DNA of 64,000 bases from Larix kaempferi (lineage: Eukaryota; Streptophyta; Pinopsida; Pinales; Pinaceae), in assembly GCA_027924585.1 (NCBI GenBank), contig BSBM01000321.1, forward strand, positions 2,307,001-2,371,000, given 5' to 3'. This document shows, piece by piece, positions 11,487-22,774 of this stretch; positions within the stretch are counted from its first letter, which is position 1, and every line of letters begins with the position of its first letter. The position numbers were made by a program, and so were the translations under genes. The notes beneath the pieces were generated by a model. It had not been told where the DNA came from. It did no database searches and worked only from the letters and a program-made list of their open reading frames with translations.

Positions 11487-12092
11487 TGTTAAATGTTGAG
11501 CATTAATTCACAATACTCTAGGATCTTCACTAAGAGAATAACATATACATTATATCAATGCATAACAATCACAATAAGCATGGCAAGCATCACAAGAATC
11601 AAAAACATGAGAGACAAGAGACACAGAGTTTCCGTGGGGAAAACCCTAAGGTGAAAAACACCACAACTTCCTCAGAGATAGAGAGAGCAATGGCTCAACC
11701 AAAGTACAACCAAAATACATTGAGATAGTCTCCTAGTAGCAGATGATCCTCCTCCTCACTAGTGCGCCACTTTCTAAGTGAGAGGGATATGACTTTCGGA
11801 ATTATCTAAATAAAGATCACCTGATCTCTATTTATACTAACTTGTTTTCCCAGTGACCTTATGGGGACGACTTGTCTATCTAGGTACATCCACATTATAA
11901 TATATATATTTCAAGGCCGACCCCACACATGGTGGTCTAATAACACATCGGCAAGTACACACACTTGCGACACTTGTCAATCCACATGACGACACTTCCT
12001 TATAGAGGAATAACACATCTCTAATAAGGGTACAATAAATATATATGATATACATAGATGAAATACATTCCAAAGTTACATATACATCAACA
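11487..12092 (-). repeat. Copia-1 5' LTR with promoter
   Basis: A 606 bp LTR matching 4926-5531. On the minus strand a TATAAATA box lies at 11836-11829, followed immediately by the near-perfect palindrome 11833-11808. The Copia-2 LTRs carry the same TATAAATAGAGG context but not the palindrome. Confidence 0.92.
11829..11836 (-). promoter_or_regulatory. TATA-like box in Copia-1 5' LTR
   Basis: TATAAATA on the minus strand near the centre of the LTR. It is the expected core promoter for transcription of the element; the downstream palindrome would fall close to the transcript 5' end. Confidence 0.55.
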
Positions 12093-12096
12093 GTAA

Positions 12097-14109
12097 TGTC
12101 CCTTGTTAGGAATTTTATTAAAATGGCAATTTTTCACTTTTTTCCCTAGTTAGACCTTTGACTAGTTTTGAGCTATAGGTCCCCAAATTGCTCCAATTGC
12201 TCCCAAAGATTATGAGAAGGTATATGGATGATGTTAGAACATAAATATGTGTTTCAGGGATGCTTTTGGACCTTTAAAATAGTTCAACAAATCCTCTTTC
12301 AATTCTGGTCAATGTGGGGAACTTTACTATAATTTCCCTTTGACTAGTATTGGTCTCTAGGTCTCAAATTGACTCCAAATGCCTTCAAATATTCAAGGAA
12401 GGTGTATGAATGATATTAGGAATTGAATATGATGTTCAGGCATGATATATGGCCACCAAAAGACCTTTGAAAACTCTCTTAATATTCTAGACCAAGTATG
12501 CAATTTTACTAGTAATTTGGGGTTCAAATCCCCCTGGGGTAAGTATTGAAAATGGCTTCCCAAATGCCTCCAAACCCACTCAAATTTATGAACATAGGTA
12601 TGGAATTTATTAAGGATGTTATTAAGGTCTCATGTGCACCATTAATTGATTTTTATATCTGTTCCAACCCTTTCCCATTCATCTGCAAAAATCACCCATT
12701 CGTCCCTTGGAGAAATGACACTATTTCTTCTCCCAATGCAATTAAACTGAGTAAAAATACTTCAAATTCTCAAGTAAAGTACATTACACTTGTAAAATAC
12801 ATCCATGTTAGTCTATTAATCACAAATGTATCATATAATCATCCATTCGTTCAAAATCATCAACATTACATTGGTTCACAACAAGGTAGTAGGGAAATGG
12901 CACTGTTCTTTCATTAAAAATGAGATTTACACATTTCTACTTGGAATTTTGACCTGAAACTTTCTGGATATGAATAACAGAGTATTTAACTCATATTAAA
13001 AAAGAAATGGAGCATTAGAATCTCTCCCAAAGAGTACAATAGCTCACCAAAAATGCCCTCCCTCAAGGATCAAGAATATGCCATCAAAACGGGAAATGGT
13101 TGAAGGAGTGAACTACAATAGAAGAAACCATGGGATGCCCTATAGCTTACACCTGAAAATAAAGACTCCATTAAATCTCCAAATGAAAGGTCTGAATGGC
13201 CTTTCCAATTACCAACTTGGATGGGAATCTTTCACCCTCGAAATTGGCTAAGGCAAGAAACTAGTCATCCACTAGCTCTCCCTCTTCACAAATGCAATTG
13301 CAAATTCTACAAATGATAAAAATATGGTTTCATTATTTGTTCTTGACATTTATAAAGTTCTAATCTCCTCCATGGGTCTAATTCATTCCAAGAGACTCAT
13401 GCCAACTCAAGTTGGGAAGAGATTCCAAAGAACGCCACTTGTACAACAATTCCTAGTCTCCCACTTCCACCAAGTCACATGTGGAAGCATCTTAGCTTCC
13501 CTAACACCCTTGAGCGCCCTCTTGGAGTCTATTTTTAGCCCTGACAAGTCATATATTTCATATGTCAGCTTTCAAGTCTGATTTGTGTCATAGGTGTCAT
13601 AGCATTTTCATCATTGTTGTCATAGAGCTAGGGAATCTAGCCCAAGTGTCTCACTAGCTCCAAATTGCCTCTTCCTCTTCCGTGGGAGTTACTGTTACTC
13701 TATATTTAGACCTCATTGACTCATGCCAAGTATTATTGGCCTTATAACTCATCCCAAGAACATTAGGCTTCCCATGGATTCGAAATTGCAAGAAGAGGAT
13801 GCCATGTGGCACATAAATTCTAGCTTGTGTGGGTCCCACTTCCTCCATGTGTCTTCATGATCAAATGCCACTTTGATTTTCACTTGTATATATTTAATTA
13901 TCTCATTTATTAAATATTTATGCCATCCTAATGTTCCAACATCATTTATTATCCCCATTATTCCAAATCCCAAAGCTTCCACCCAAAACCTAGGAAACTA
14001 GTAATTTTCCTCCTTGGCAATTATTTGACCTTTAGCATCAATTTGACAAACTCTAATGAATATGGCCAATTTGATTAGGCCATTGTGACCCAATGCCAAA
14101 TTTGGGACA
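12097..14109 (-). repeat. Element N 3' LTR
   Basis: A 2013 bp LTR with six-base inverted ends TGTCCC/GGGACA. Next to it, at about 14115-14130, the minus strand is purine-rich (attgggaagggatga), a candidate polypurine tract though not flush with the LTR. Short open frames in the LTR occur at the same places in both copies but show no recognisable protein. Confidence 0.9.
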
Positions 14110-14440
14110 TGAAAAATCATCCCTTCCCAATATTGCTTGTCCTCAAGCAATTTCAAACATGGGTGTTGAAGAACCTGTTTTTTGTATAATTCTTTGAAGT
14201 TGCCATTGAATTGCCCAACCTTGAGTCTTTGAGTTTTCATGAAGATTTTAGAGAGGAACCAACATGCTTGTTGCTGCACTGCTCTGATAAAAATTACTTT
14301 ATTAAGTGGGAAATCCATCTCACATACTTCTTGTTTCCCCAAAAAATTGAAACCAATGAGACAAAAATTATTCCAGGGTCCCATTGCTTGTATTGCACCC
14401 CAACAATTAAGAGTGCTCTCCAACCCACACCATTAGATAA
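14110..14440 (-). pseudogene. Element N: frame-shifted tail of the long ORF
   Basis: After the 772-codon frame ends, a second minus-strand frame is open from 14423 through the LTR border to 13998 (141 aa). It could be the C-terminus after a frameshift. No domain is recognised. Its open continuation into the LTR argues for caution. Confidence 0.35.
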
Positions 14441-14455
14441 AAGGATTCCTAGATC

Positions 14456-16771
14456 TCATTTTCTTGTATGCATTATTCCATAAATCATGAGTACCAAATA
14501 TATATCATCAAAGTACATAACAACATAATGAAAATGTACATCAAGGATATGCTTCATCAAAGAGTCATGAAAGTGCTTATACCTCCAAGCAAGTAGACCA
14601 CCATTTTCCAAGTGCATACAAGCTTCAAGTGAAAAATAAAATCTGCTCCAATGACATAGGTGAGGATCCCATGTCCTATAATTCTGCTCCAAAAGGATGT
14701 GATATGCATCAAAATATTCAGCCATGTATTCTTTCATCCAAGAAGTGAATGAAGAATCTCCACTAAAATATGAACCAAATAATGAGCAGAAAAAACAAGG
14801 AGACTTCAAATGACTCAAAGAAGTCTCACCCATACATCCATGAATGTGAGAATCATAAAGATATAACAAAGTATGTGGCTTCCAACAAAAATGTTCTCCA
14901 ATCATAAATCTATTCACCCAAGTGTTGGACGAAGTTCCTCCAACATGAAATGAATCAAGTGTTGAGCAAGAAAAACCACGAGTCTTCAAGTGACTCAAAT
15001 GCATATCATAGGTGCATCCATGTAGATGTGCATCATCATAAAGTAACAAAGGATGCTATTGCAAATGTGAATAAGAATGTGCTCCAACCATATCATCATA
15101 AAAATTAAATATAGGAGTTCCATACTCCTCATGTGGCACCATCAAAAAGAACCCTTTCACCCATTCTTCATTGAGACTAATGCTGCAAAACATGGAATTG
15201 TAGGATGTAGGAAAATTAACTAACTCACCCAAATGATCAAAAAGTTCATAATTTTCATCATGGAAAGGATCCATATTTTTAGTATCATGCAACTCCTTCA
15301 AAAGTGTGAAACCTTTGTTGTAGATTAGTTCCAATGTAGAGGAATCATGCTCTTCTTTAAAAATTGCATAACCTTCATCAAGAGACAATTCAAGTTCCTC
15401 TTCCACCACATCAAGTGTTTGGATCTCTTCAGGTTCATCTTCAAATACATTAATCAGATTCAAATGTTCACATTTATCATGATCCACCATTGCATGAGAA
15501 TCCTCCAAACAATCTACCATTTGACAATCTGAAATATAGGAGGCAAAACAAGTATCTTGCAACTTTTCAAGAAGTTATTCATTTTGAATTGTGAGCTTAT
15601 GATTGTCCTCATTATTCTTCAAGTATGCATCATGTAACAATTCATTAAGCTCAAACAAATGGTTTCTATCAAAAAGAAAAGACATGAAATTACCTTTGAT
15701 GTGGCACATTGCTCTTTGAATCTTCTCCATGTCTTCAAGGAAGGATGTTTCCTCCAATGAAGTAGCTCTCCAACAAGAATTTGACACCAATGCTTGAGTG
15801 TCATGGAGAATGTTGAAGGACTCTTGGATCTTCTTTTCATTCATCTTTAAGGATCCTTCAAGAAAATGAGGCTCTTGCAAATGAACCTCCTCATCTTCTT
15901 CATTTTTGCTTGGACCAACTTCATGAAGCTCAAGTGGTGATGGGGAAGTTGATCTTGGTTCTTCATCAAATGATACAAGGTCTTCATTATCATGATTAAT
16001 GGAACTTGGGCTTGCAACAACACTTTCAAAATCGATATCTATGTCACCAACATAGAGGTGTGAGCACCCATCATTAGGTACTCCTCCATAGTTTAAGCAT
16101 CCATCAGTAGATGCTCTTTAGTTCATGTCTAAGCTAGAAGGTGTCTCGAAATGATCTTCCATATTCTCAATAGAATCTTCTTCATGCTCTTGTGATGTCT
16201 CTTCATTTTTCTCCTTCAAGCAAGCTGATGCATTTTGCCCCTTGTTTTCCTTAGGATCAATATCTATGGAATCTCTTTTTGAAGAATTCACAAAAACTCT
16301 CCTCAAGTAGGACATCATTTCCTGCACACATATACGATATTCTCTCCAAGGTTCTTTACAAGAAGGGCATAAACCTTTATTTACTAACTCCACATCTTCA
16401 TGTTTGGGCCTATTTGAAAAAATATGTTCAGTAAAGTACTCAAAAAACATGGCATTTTGTGTATTTTTGCTCAAAGCAAGATATTCTTGATATTTTTGAT
16501 ATTGTTGGGGCAAGATTTTATATGTTGCTCTCCATCTTTGGAACTCACTCATAGAATTATCCTTGGTTGGTGTGACACACTCATATTCATCAGATTTACA
16601 TTCATAAGAATAATCTTCATTTCTCTTAAAATTGTAAGAAGTGTTGTATGATGGCACCTCTTCCTCGTACCACCATTCACATTCTGCTTCATATTGCTCA
16701 TAAGCATTTGCATATTCCTCATAAGAATTGTACTCATAGGAGTCATCATAATAGTAAGACATGGATGCCAA
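14456..16771 (-). pseudogene. Element N: long acidic ORF of unknown function
   Basis: A single frame of 772 codons is interrupted only by stops at 16118-16120, 15575-15577 and 15056-15058; all four open pieces are in the same phase. It starts with a Met 40 bp after the PBS, in the gag position. The N-terminus is very rich in Tyr and Glu (YYYDDSYEYNSYEEYANAY). A CxxC pair follows (LCPSCKEPWREYRIC), then long acidic stretches. The C-terminal quarter holds two imperfect copies of a unit of about 60 residues (LLYDDAHLHGC ... SHLK and LYLYDSHIHGC ... SHLK). It is not a protease, RT or integrase, and I recognise no family. A gag-like or accessory role is possible. Confidence 0.7.
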
Positions 16772-16810
16772 TTATTCTTGAATGTATGTACCTAATACAC
16801 AGGTGCAAGG

Positions 16811-16827
16811 ACCATGCTCTAATACCA
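16811..16827 (-). other. Element N primer binding site (candidate)
   Basis: Six bases after the 5' LTR the minus strand reads tggtattagagcatggt, which is one base off the usual initiator-Met tRNA complement (TGGTATCAGAGC). Position and sequence support a PBS. Confidence 0.7.
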
Positions 16828-16833
16828 CTATAA

Positions 16834-18847
16834 TGTCCCTTGTTAGGAATTTTATTAAAATGGCAATTTTTCACTTTTTTCCCTAGTTAGACCTTTGACT
16901 AGTTTTGAGCTCTAGGTCCCCAAATTGTTCCAATTGCTCCAAAATATTCTAAGAAGGTATATGTATGATGTTAGAACATAAATATGTGTTTTAAGGATGC
17001 GTTTGGACCTTTAAAATACTTCTGCAAATCCTCTTTCAATCCTGGCCAATGTAGGGAACTTTACTACTAATTTCCCTTTGACTAGTATTGGTCTCTAGGT
17101 CTCAAATTGACTCCAAATGCCTTAAAATATTCAAGGAAGGTGTATGAATGATATTAGGAATTGAATATTATGTTCAAGGATGATATATGGCCACCAAAAG
17201 ACTTCTGCAAACTCTCTTAATATTCAGGACCAAGTATGCAATTTTACTAGTAATTTGGGGTTCAAATCCCCCTGGGGTAAGTACTGAAAATGGCTTCCCA
17301 AATGCCTTCAAACCCACTCAAATTTCTGAAAAGAGTTAGGGAATGTATTAAGGATGTTATTAAGGTCTCATGTACACCATTAATTTATTATTATATCTGC
17401 TCCAACCCTCTCTCGTTCAGCTGCAAAAATCACCCATTCGACCCTTGGGGAAATGACACTACTTCTTCTCCCAATGCAATTAAACTGAGTAAAAATACTT
17501 CAAATGCTCAAGTACAGTACATGAAACTTGTAAAATACATCCATGGTAGTCTATTAATCACAAATGTATCATATAATCATCCATTCATTTGAAATCATCA
17601 GCATTACATTGGTTCACAACAAGATAGTGGGGAAATGGCACTGTTCTTTCATTAAAAATGAGATTTACACATTTCTACTTGGAAATTAGACATGAAAATT
17701 TATGGAGATGAAGAAAAGAGTATTTAATTCATATTACAAAATAAATGGGGCATTAGAATCTCCCCCAAAGAGTACAATAGCTCACCAAAAACGCCCTCCC
17801 TCAAGGATCAAGAATATGCCATCAAAACGGGAAATGGTTGAAGGAGTGAGCTGCAATAGAAGAAACCATGAGATGCCCTGTAGCTTACACCTGCAAATAA
17901 AAACTCCATTAAAGCTCCAAATGAATGGTCTGAATGGCCTTTCCAATTACCAACTTGGATGGGAATCTTTCACCCTCAAACTTGGCTAAGGCAAGAAACT
18001 AGTCATCCACTAGCTCTCCCTCTTAACAAATGCAATTGCAAATTCTACAAATGATAAAAAGATGGTTTCATTATTTTTTCTTGACATTTATAAAGTTCTA
18101 ATTTCCTCCATGGGTCTAATTCCTTCCAAGAGACTCATGCCAACTCAAGTTGGGAAGAGATTCCAAAGAACGCCACTTGTACAACAATTCCTAGTCTCCC
18201 ACTTCCACCAAATCACATGTGGAAGCATATTAGCTTCCCTAACACCCTTGAGAGCCCTCTTGGAGTCTATTTTTATCCCTGACATGTCATATATGTCATA
18301 TTTCAGCCTTCATGTCTGATTTATGTCATAGGTGTCATAGCATTTTCATCATTGTTGTCATAGAGCTAGGGAATCTAGCCCAAGTGTCTCACTAGCTCCA
18401 AATTGCCTCTTCCTCTTCCGTGGGAGTTACTCTTCCTCTATATTTAGACCTCATTGACTCATGCCAAGTATCATTGACCTTATAACTCATCCCAAGAACA
18501 TTAGGCTTCCCATGGATTCGAAATTGCAAGAAGAGGATGCCATGTGGCACATAAATTCTAGCTTGTGTGGGTCCCACTTCCTCCATGTGTCTTCATGATC
18601 AAATGCCACTTTTATTTTCACTTGTATATATTTATTTATCTCATTTATTAAATATTTATGTCATCCTAATGTTCCAACATCATTTATTATCCCCATTATT
18701 CCAAATCCCAAAGCTTCCACCCCAAACCTAGGAAACTAGTAATTTTCCTCCTTGGCAATTATTTGACCTTTAGCATCAATTTGACAAACTCTAATGAATA
18801 TGGCCAATTTGATTAGGCCATTGTGACCCAATGCCAAATTTGGGACA
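16834..18847 (-). repeat. Element N 5' LTR
   Basis: A 2014 bp LTR pairing with 12097-14109 over its full length with scattered substitutions. It ends GGGACA against tgacattgcc, where the LINE-A protein frame resumes. Confidence 0.9.
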
Positions 18848-18852
18848 TGACA

Positions 18853-19883
18853 TTGCCTCTGCAATTTGGGACAGGGGTGCTACCATTTTCAGGAGATGTC
18901 AGCGAGTAAGAGGTCACCCGAAGCAAACCTTGAATTCTTGAAACCCTAAAGCTTTCTCTAATCCTATCATCGGGATGTTATGGAAACTTTTCCCTGGTAT
19001 GGTGATCTGGTCTTTATGGAAAGAAAGGAATGAGCGCATCTTTAGAGATCACTGCAATTTTGAAGAGATAGTTTGGCTAAAATTGGTTAAAAACATGACA
19101 GAAACCATTCGATTCTAGAAGTGGTCTGATAAAGATAAAGAGTTAACCCCTGGAGACTTTCGTATTGCGGAAGGATGGGGTCTTCATCGCACTGATCTGG
19201 AGGGACTGTGCAAGAACATTTTGATATGCAAGCCTGAAATACCATCACGGTGGTTTCCATCCCCAACTCTGAGTTACAAAGTAAACTTTGATGGTGCCTC
19301 CAGGGGTAATCCGGGTTCCGCTGGGTTTGGAGGTGTATGCAGGGACTTGTCGGGATCTATTGTGAAGGTATTTTTTGGCACAATCGACTGTGAATCCAAC
19401 AATTCTACGGAATTGGAGGGTCTTATTCAAGGGCTGTTGTTGGCAATATTTGAAGCTTGGTCACCGGTTGTTCTCGAAGGCGATTCGCTTATTATCATCC
19501 ACATGGCTAGGAAAATTTCCTTTGGACAATCACCAGAACATGTTTCCTCCAGTTGGCGCCTTCTAGCCAGGCTAGAATATCTCCATGAGCTCCTCCTCAA
19601 TCTTCCAGTTGTTTCCTTTGGCCATGTCAAGCGGGGCGCCAACAAAGTGGCGGACCATTTGGAAAACCATGGGATTGAGGATGGGACCACTCTTAAGATT
19701 TGCAATCTGAACGAGAATCCTTATGACGAGTGGATGAGTGCGTGTCGCCACCTGGCGCAGGAAGATATTGCAAATTTCAATCATTTGTCAGCTTTGGGTA
19801 CGTCTCGCACGAGTAATGCAAATGTGGGTGATGCTGACGTTAGGAGGGAGCCTCATGTCATGGCTCTTCACTCTTCGGAATGA
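18853..19883 (+). pseudogene. LINE-A ORF2 C-terminus with RNase H domain
   Basis: Resuming the LINE frame from 4920, this region reads the linker after the zinc-binding motif (including WSLWKERNERIF, typical of plant L1 ORF2). From 19221 an open frame of 220 aa then contains a complete RNase H: NFDGASRGNPG, a Glu in NNSTELEGL, Asp in LEGDSLIII, and the last Asp in GANKVADHLE. The four catalytic acids are all present. About 60 residues of unrecognised tail follow before the stop at 19883. Upstream frameshifts and stops (for example near 18950) make the whole ORF2 non-functional. Confidence 0.88.
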
Positions 19884-21206
19884 CACCTGCCTTTATGAAC
19901 CTCATTATGAATGGTGTTGCATGGTACTATCGCAAGTATGATATTTGTTGTGAAAAGACTCAGAGCACCCTTCGTTCATTCCTCATTTGTACTTTATCCA
20001 AAGCCATGATCGGGGTAGTTATTGTGGTAATGGAGGAACTGTACCTGATAGCGGTTTCTCATCATCATGCAGTAAATACTATGACGTTCCACCCTGCTTC
20101 AAATATTGTTGTTATGCCCGATTCCAATTACATTTGTGTGTTCAGTTGTCAAGCAAGTCACTGCAATAATCGTGTTTTGAGCATTCCCGAGGGTCCTGTA
20201 GGCTAGGTTATTTGGGCCAAACCAACTGCTCCTTTACTTGTTCTCCTAATGACGCCGAAACGTAGGCTCCCCTCTCCGTCGGGTGGTGAGTCATCCAACC
20301 ATGGCAGGGCCAATGCTGGGAGGGTTACCCGTGCTTCATGTAGGACTCGTCTGCGAGAAGCGGCTGAATTTTTCCGTGATCGCATCCCTCCTCCCATACG
20401 TGATGAAATTGATGGGACTAAGATGGGGCTTTGGTAAAATTTCCAGGCCTTGTCTGTGGGTGAAATTTACTAGGACTTAGAGGACTGGGTGGTAGACCCA
20501 AGAACCACAGCGGGTCGGGCCTCTCTTTATGAACGCACTCTTATGACCCATTGGGTTACTAAGAATTTGTTGGCTAGCGTTCTGATGGAATCGACCAACC
20601 AACAAACACATGGGTGATGAGGAACCCGTTATATCTTGGAAATCTCACAATCTGGATAGTAGGATGATGCACTCCAAAGTTGATGCCATTGCCAAGAAAT
20701 TGGGCATCACTTGCGTTATTCAAGATGGGCGCGATGGAGATGGGAGTGGCTGCATCCATGGTGGTGTTATGTCTCGGTCTGGTACTGCCGGGGATGTGGA
20801 CTCGCTCCAGATCCAGGCGTCTGCCAAAACTCCTTCACTGGTCTCTGTTGGACGGATCCCGCAAACTGTTACGATCGATTGAGGTGCTCTATTATGTTTT
20901 TTGATGTTTTGGTCCTCTCTCTGTCCCTGATGGGAGTATGGTCACTACTGGATTTTAAAATGTCTCTGTATCAGGGGAATTATGGGTCTGTTTTAAACTT
21001 ATGGTCTACCTGTCTTGTTTTGATATGTCATTTTCCTGTTTGGAATATAAATCCGGGAATGCTATGGGTCTTCTTTATTACATTTGGAAGGATTATGGAT
21101 TCATGTTTGACCTCTTTTGGTCGGGAATGCCTCTGTCAGTGAAGTCTAGCTCTGTACTCTTTTTCAGCACGTAATATATAGTTTTGTTTTATTTACAAAA
21201 AAAAAA
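19884..21206 (+). other. LINE-A 3' region and poly(A) tail
   Basis: About 1.3 kb lies between the RNase H stop and the poly(A) at 21197-21207. It has several short open frames (19880-20206, 20249-20437, 20610-20882), the last with a possible short helical segment (SRMMHSKVDAIAKKLG). By analogy with LINE-C and LINE-D it may hold remnants of a downstream ORF. No function is assigned. Confidence 0.5.
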
Positions 21207-21221
21207 ACACATGTTGTGGGA

Positions 21222-22640
21222 TTTTTAATGTTGTCAGTACCTCCAACTCAACTTCATGTGTTTTCAATCCATTGTGAATCAATTTTCGATCCTAATTATG
21301 TCCTATCAATGTCGTTATTCTACCATTGACCCATCACATCAATGTATTTCCATGCTTTCTTTTATTCTATGAATCCTGCCAATATCTTCTAGATCTATGA
21401 CACTAACTACTTTTAACTTCCTACATACGTATATGTCCTTTCAACTCTATAATGACCAAAAATTTGTTTATGACTAGTGTACTTTATCTAATTTGCTAAA
21501 CTACTATGGTACAATGTCAAATCACCTGATTGGGGCTATTTTGACCCTTGAGGACCATAATATGCCTTCAATTATCTTCCATTAACAATACCTTTGAGTG
21601 GTAGTCCATCTAGTGTTTTAAACTTTACTACTCTAGTCTCTATAATATATACTATGCGAAATGGCCCATACACCTCATCCAAATCTTATTGGGATGATTG
21701 AGAAACTTACTGTCAAATAGTAAAACCAATGAACCAAGTTCCAATGTTCTCCATTGGATATTGCGATCATGCCATGCTTTTTGTTCCTACTTATCCACAA
21801 TGTGGTTGTGGCCTGCGATCAACCTAACCTCTTCTAATTCCATTAGTTCCTTTAGTATGTGTTGTAATGACTGGTCATCTAATATATGTGTCACAACTGC
21901 AATCTTAAGACCAGGTACTACAAATTCCAGTGGCATGACCACTTCCTTCCCATACACCAACTAGAATGGTGTTTGTTTTGTTAGTCTCTTACAAGTAGCT
22001 CTATATGGCCATAATACTATAGGTACTTGTTAATCCCAATCGTGATGCTCCACGTTATAGATCTTTGTCAATGCATGCTCAACTATCTTATCGAATGCTA
22101 CCACTATACCATTTTCCTGTGGGTGGTAGGGGGTACTCTTATGATGATGTATAATAAAATCTTGGTTCAAAGCATGAATAGTGACATTTAGAAAGTGAGA
22201 TCCTTGATTTCTCATCAATACGTTGGGAAAACCAAACCTCATAATGATGTTTTAAAAATTGTATCGCGCAAAAGCCTCTACAATACAATCCTTCACCGAG
22301 GAAACCTCTACCCATATTGTCAAGTATTCTATAGTGGTGATGATGTACCGTGCTCCTACTCTCCATGCATGAGGGTTAATAACACCAACAAAGTCTATTT
22401 CCCAATTTTCAAACGGTTCCAGCATGGTGACTATAAAAAGTGGCATTTCATCACTTCCTAATGGTTTCCCGACATGTTTGCAAACATTACAGTGCTTGCA
22501 ATACTCTTTAGCCTCATGAATCGAAGTGGGCCACCAAAACCCAAAGTGTAGTGGCTTTTTCTGCATTATTCCTACCAACGATTCGTTCACACACATCATA
22601 CAAGACTACGTCACACTCATGTTCCATCTCACACCTGCGT
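21222..22640 (-). pseudogene. Gypsy A integrase, degenerate
   Basis: At 22599-22252 the frame shows the zinc-binding end and start of the core (HFGFWWPTS, YCKHCNVCKH, WEIDFVGVINP). At 22242-22030 the core continues, but the second catalytic Asp is replaced (LMRNQGSHF) and the catalytic Glu is replaced (ENGIVVAF). From about 22020 to 21640 the C-terminal domain follows (ATCKRLTKQTPF, LVYGKEVVMPLEF, LGSLVLLFDSKF). Frameshifts separate the parts. A dead integrase of the Tat/Athila type by motif style. Confidence 0.85.
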
Positions 22641-22774
22641 AGTATACCATCAGCTATGAGCTAATACAACTACCTTGCAAACAATTGGTTGTCTACACTC
22701 TACATTACCATTTTTCGTCATTGTGCCCCTATGTAGTTATCTGGCGCTTTTCCTATTATTAGGAATGTTGTGAT

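Larger units (their letters stand above)
4926..12092 (-). mobile_element. Copia-1: defective Ty1/copia LTR retrotransposon
   Basis: Both LTRs are 606 bp (4926-5531 and 11487-12092), start TGTTAAA and end ATCAACA. About 20 differences were counted by eye and there are no indels. The flanking duplication is gtaat (4921-4925, 12093-12097). The minus-strand order is LTR, PBS, gag-protease, captured segment, RT, RNase H, tandem arrays, PPT, LTR. Integrase is absent and the RT has an internal deletion, so the copy is non-autonomous. It sits at the very edge of element N, its target site overlapping the first base of that element's LTR. Confidence 0.95.
12097..18847 (-). mobile_element. Element N: non-autonomous LTR element with 2 kb LTRs
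   Basis: Two closely similar LTRs of 2013-2014 bp (12097-14109, 16834-18847) begin TGTCCC and end GGGACA. They enclose 2.7 kb that encodes no protease, RT, RNase H or integrase. A PBS-like sequence follows the 5' LTR. It sits in LINE-A: the flanks are tgtaa (left, shared with the Copia-1 target) and tgaca or a shortened form (right), so the duplication is imperfect. The internal region carries one long unknown frame on the minus strand. It would depend on another element for mobility. A Ty3/gypsy relationship is only a guess. Confidence 0.88.
4390..21221 (+). mobile_element. LINE-A: 5'-truncated L1-type LINE (with nested insertions)
   Basis: The insertion is bounded by a 15-16 bp duplication (acacatgctgtggga at 4391-4405, acacatgttgtggga at 21207-21221). 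The right copy directly follows a poly(A) run (21197-21207). The body begins near 4406 and encodes the C-terminal part of ORF2: the zinc-binding region after the reverse transcriptase, then RNase H. It is interrupted between 4925 and 18848 by element N and Copia-1. Reading on from 4920 into 18853 keeps the same protein frame, which confirms that the two halves belong together. It lies within Gypsy A. Confidence 0.88.

Noticed and set aside
12546-12917. ORFs in the LTRs of element N (also 17290-17592, 13324-13581, 18062-18319)
   Set aside because: Lie within LTRs, are not kept to the same length in the two copies, and show no domain.
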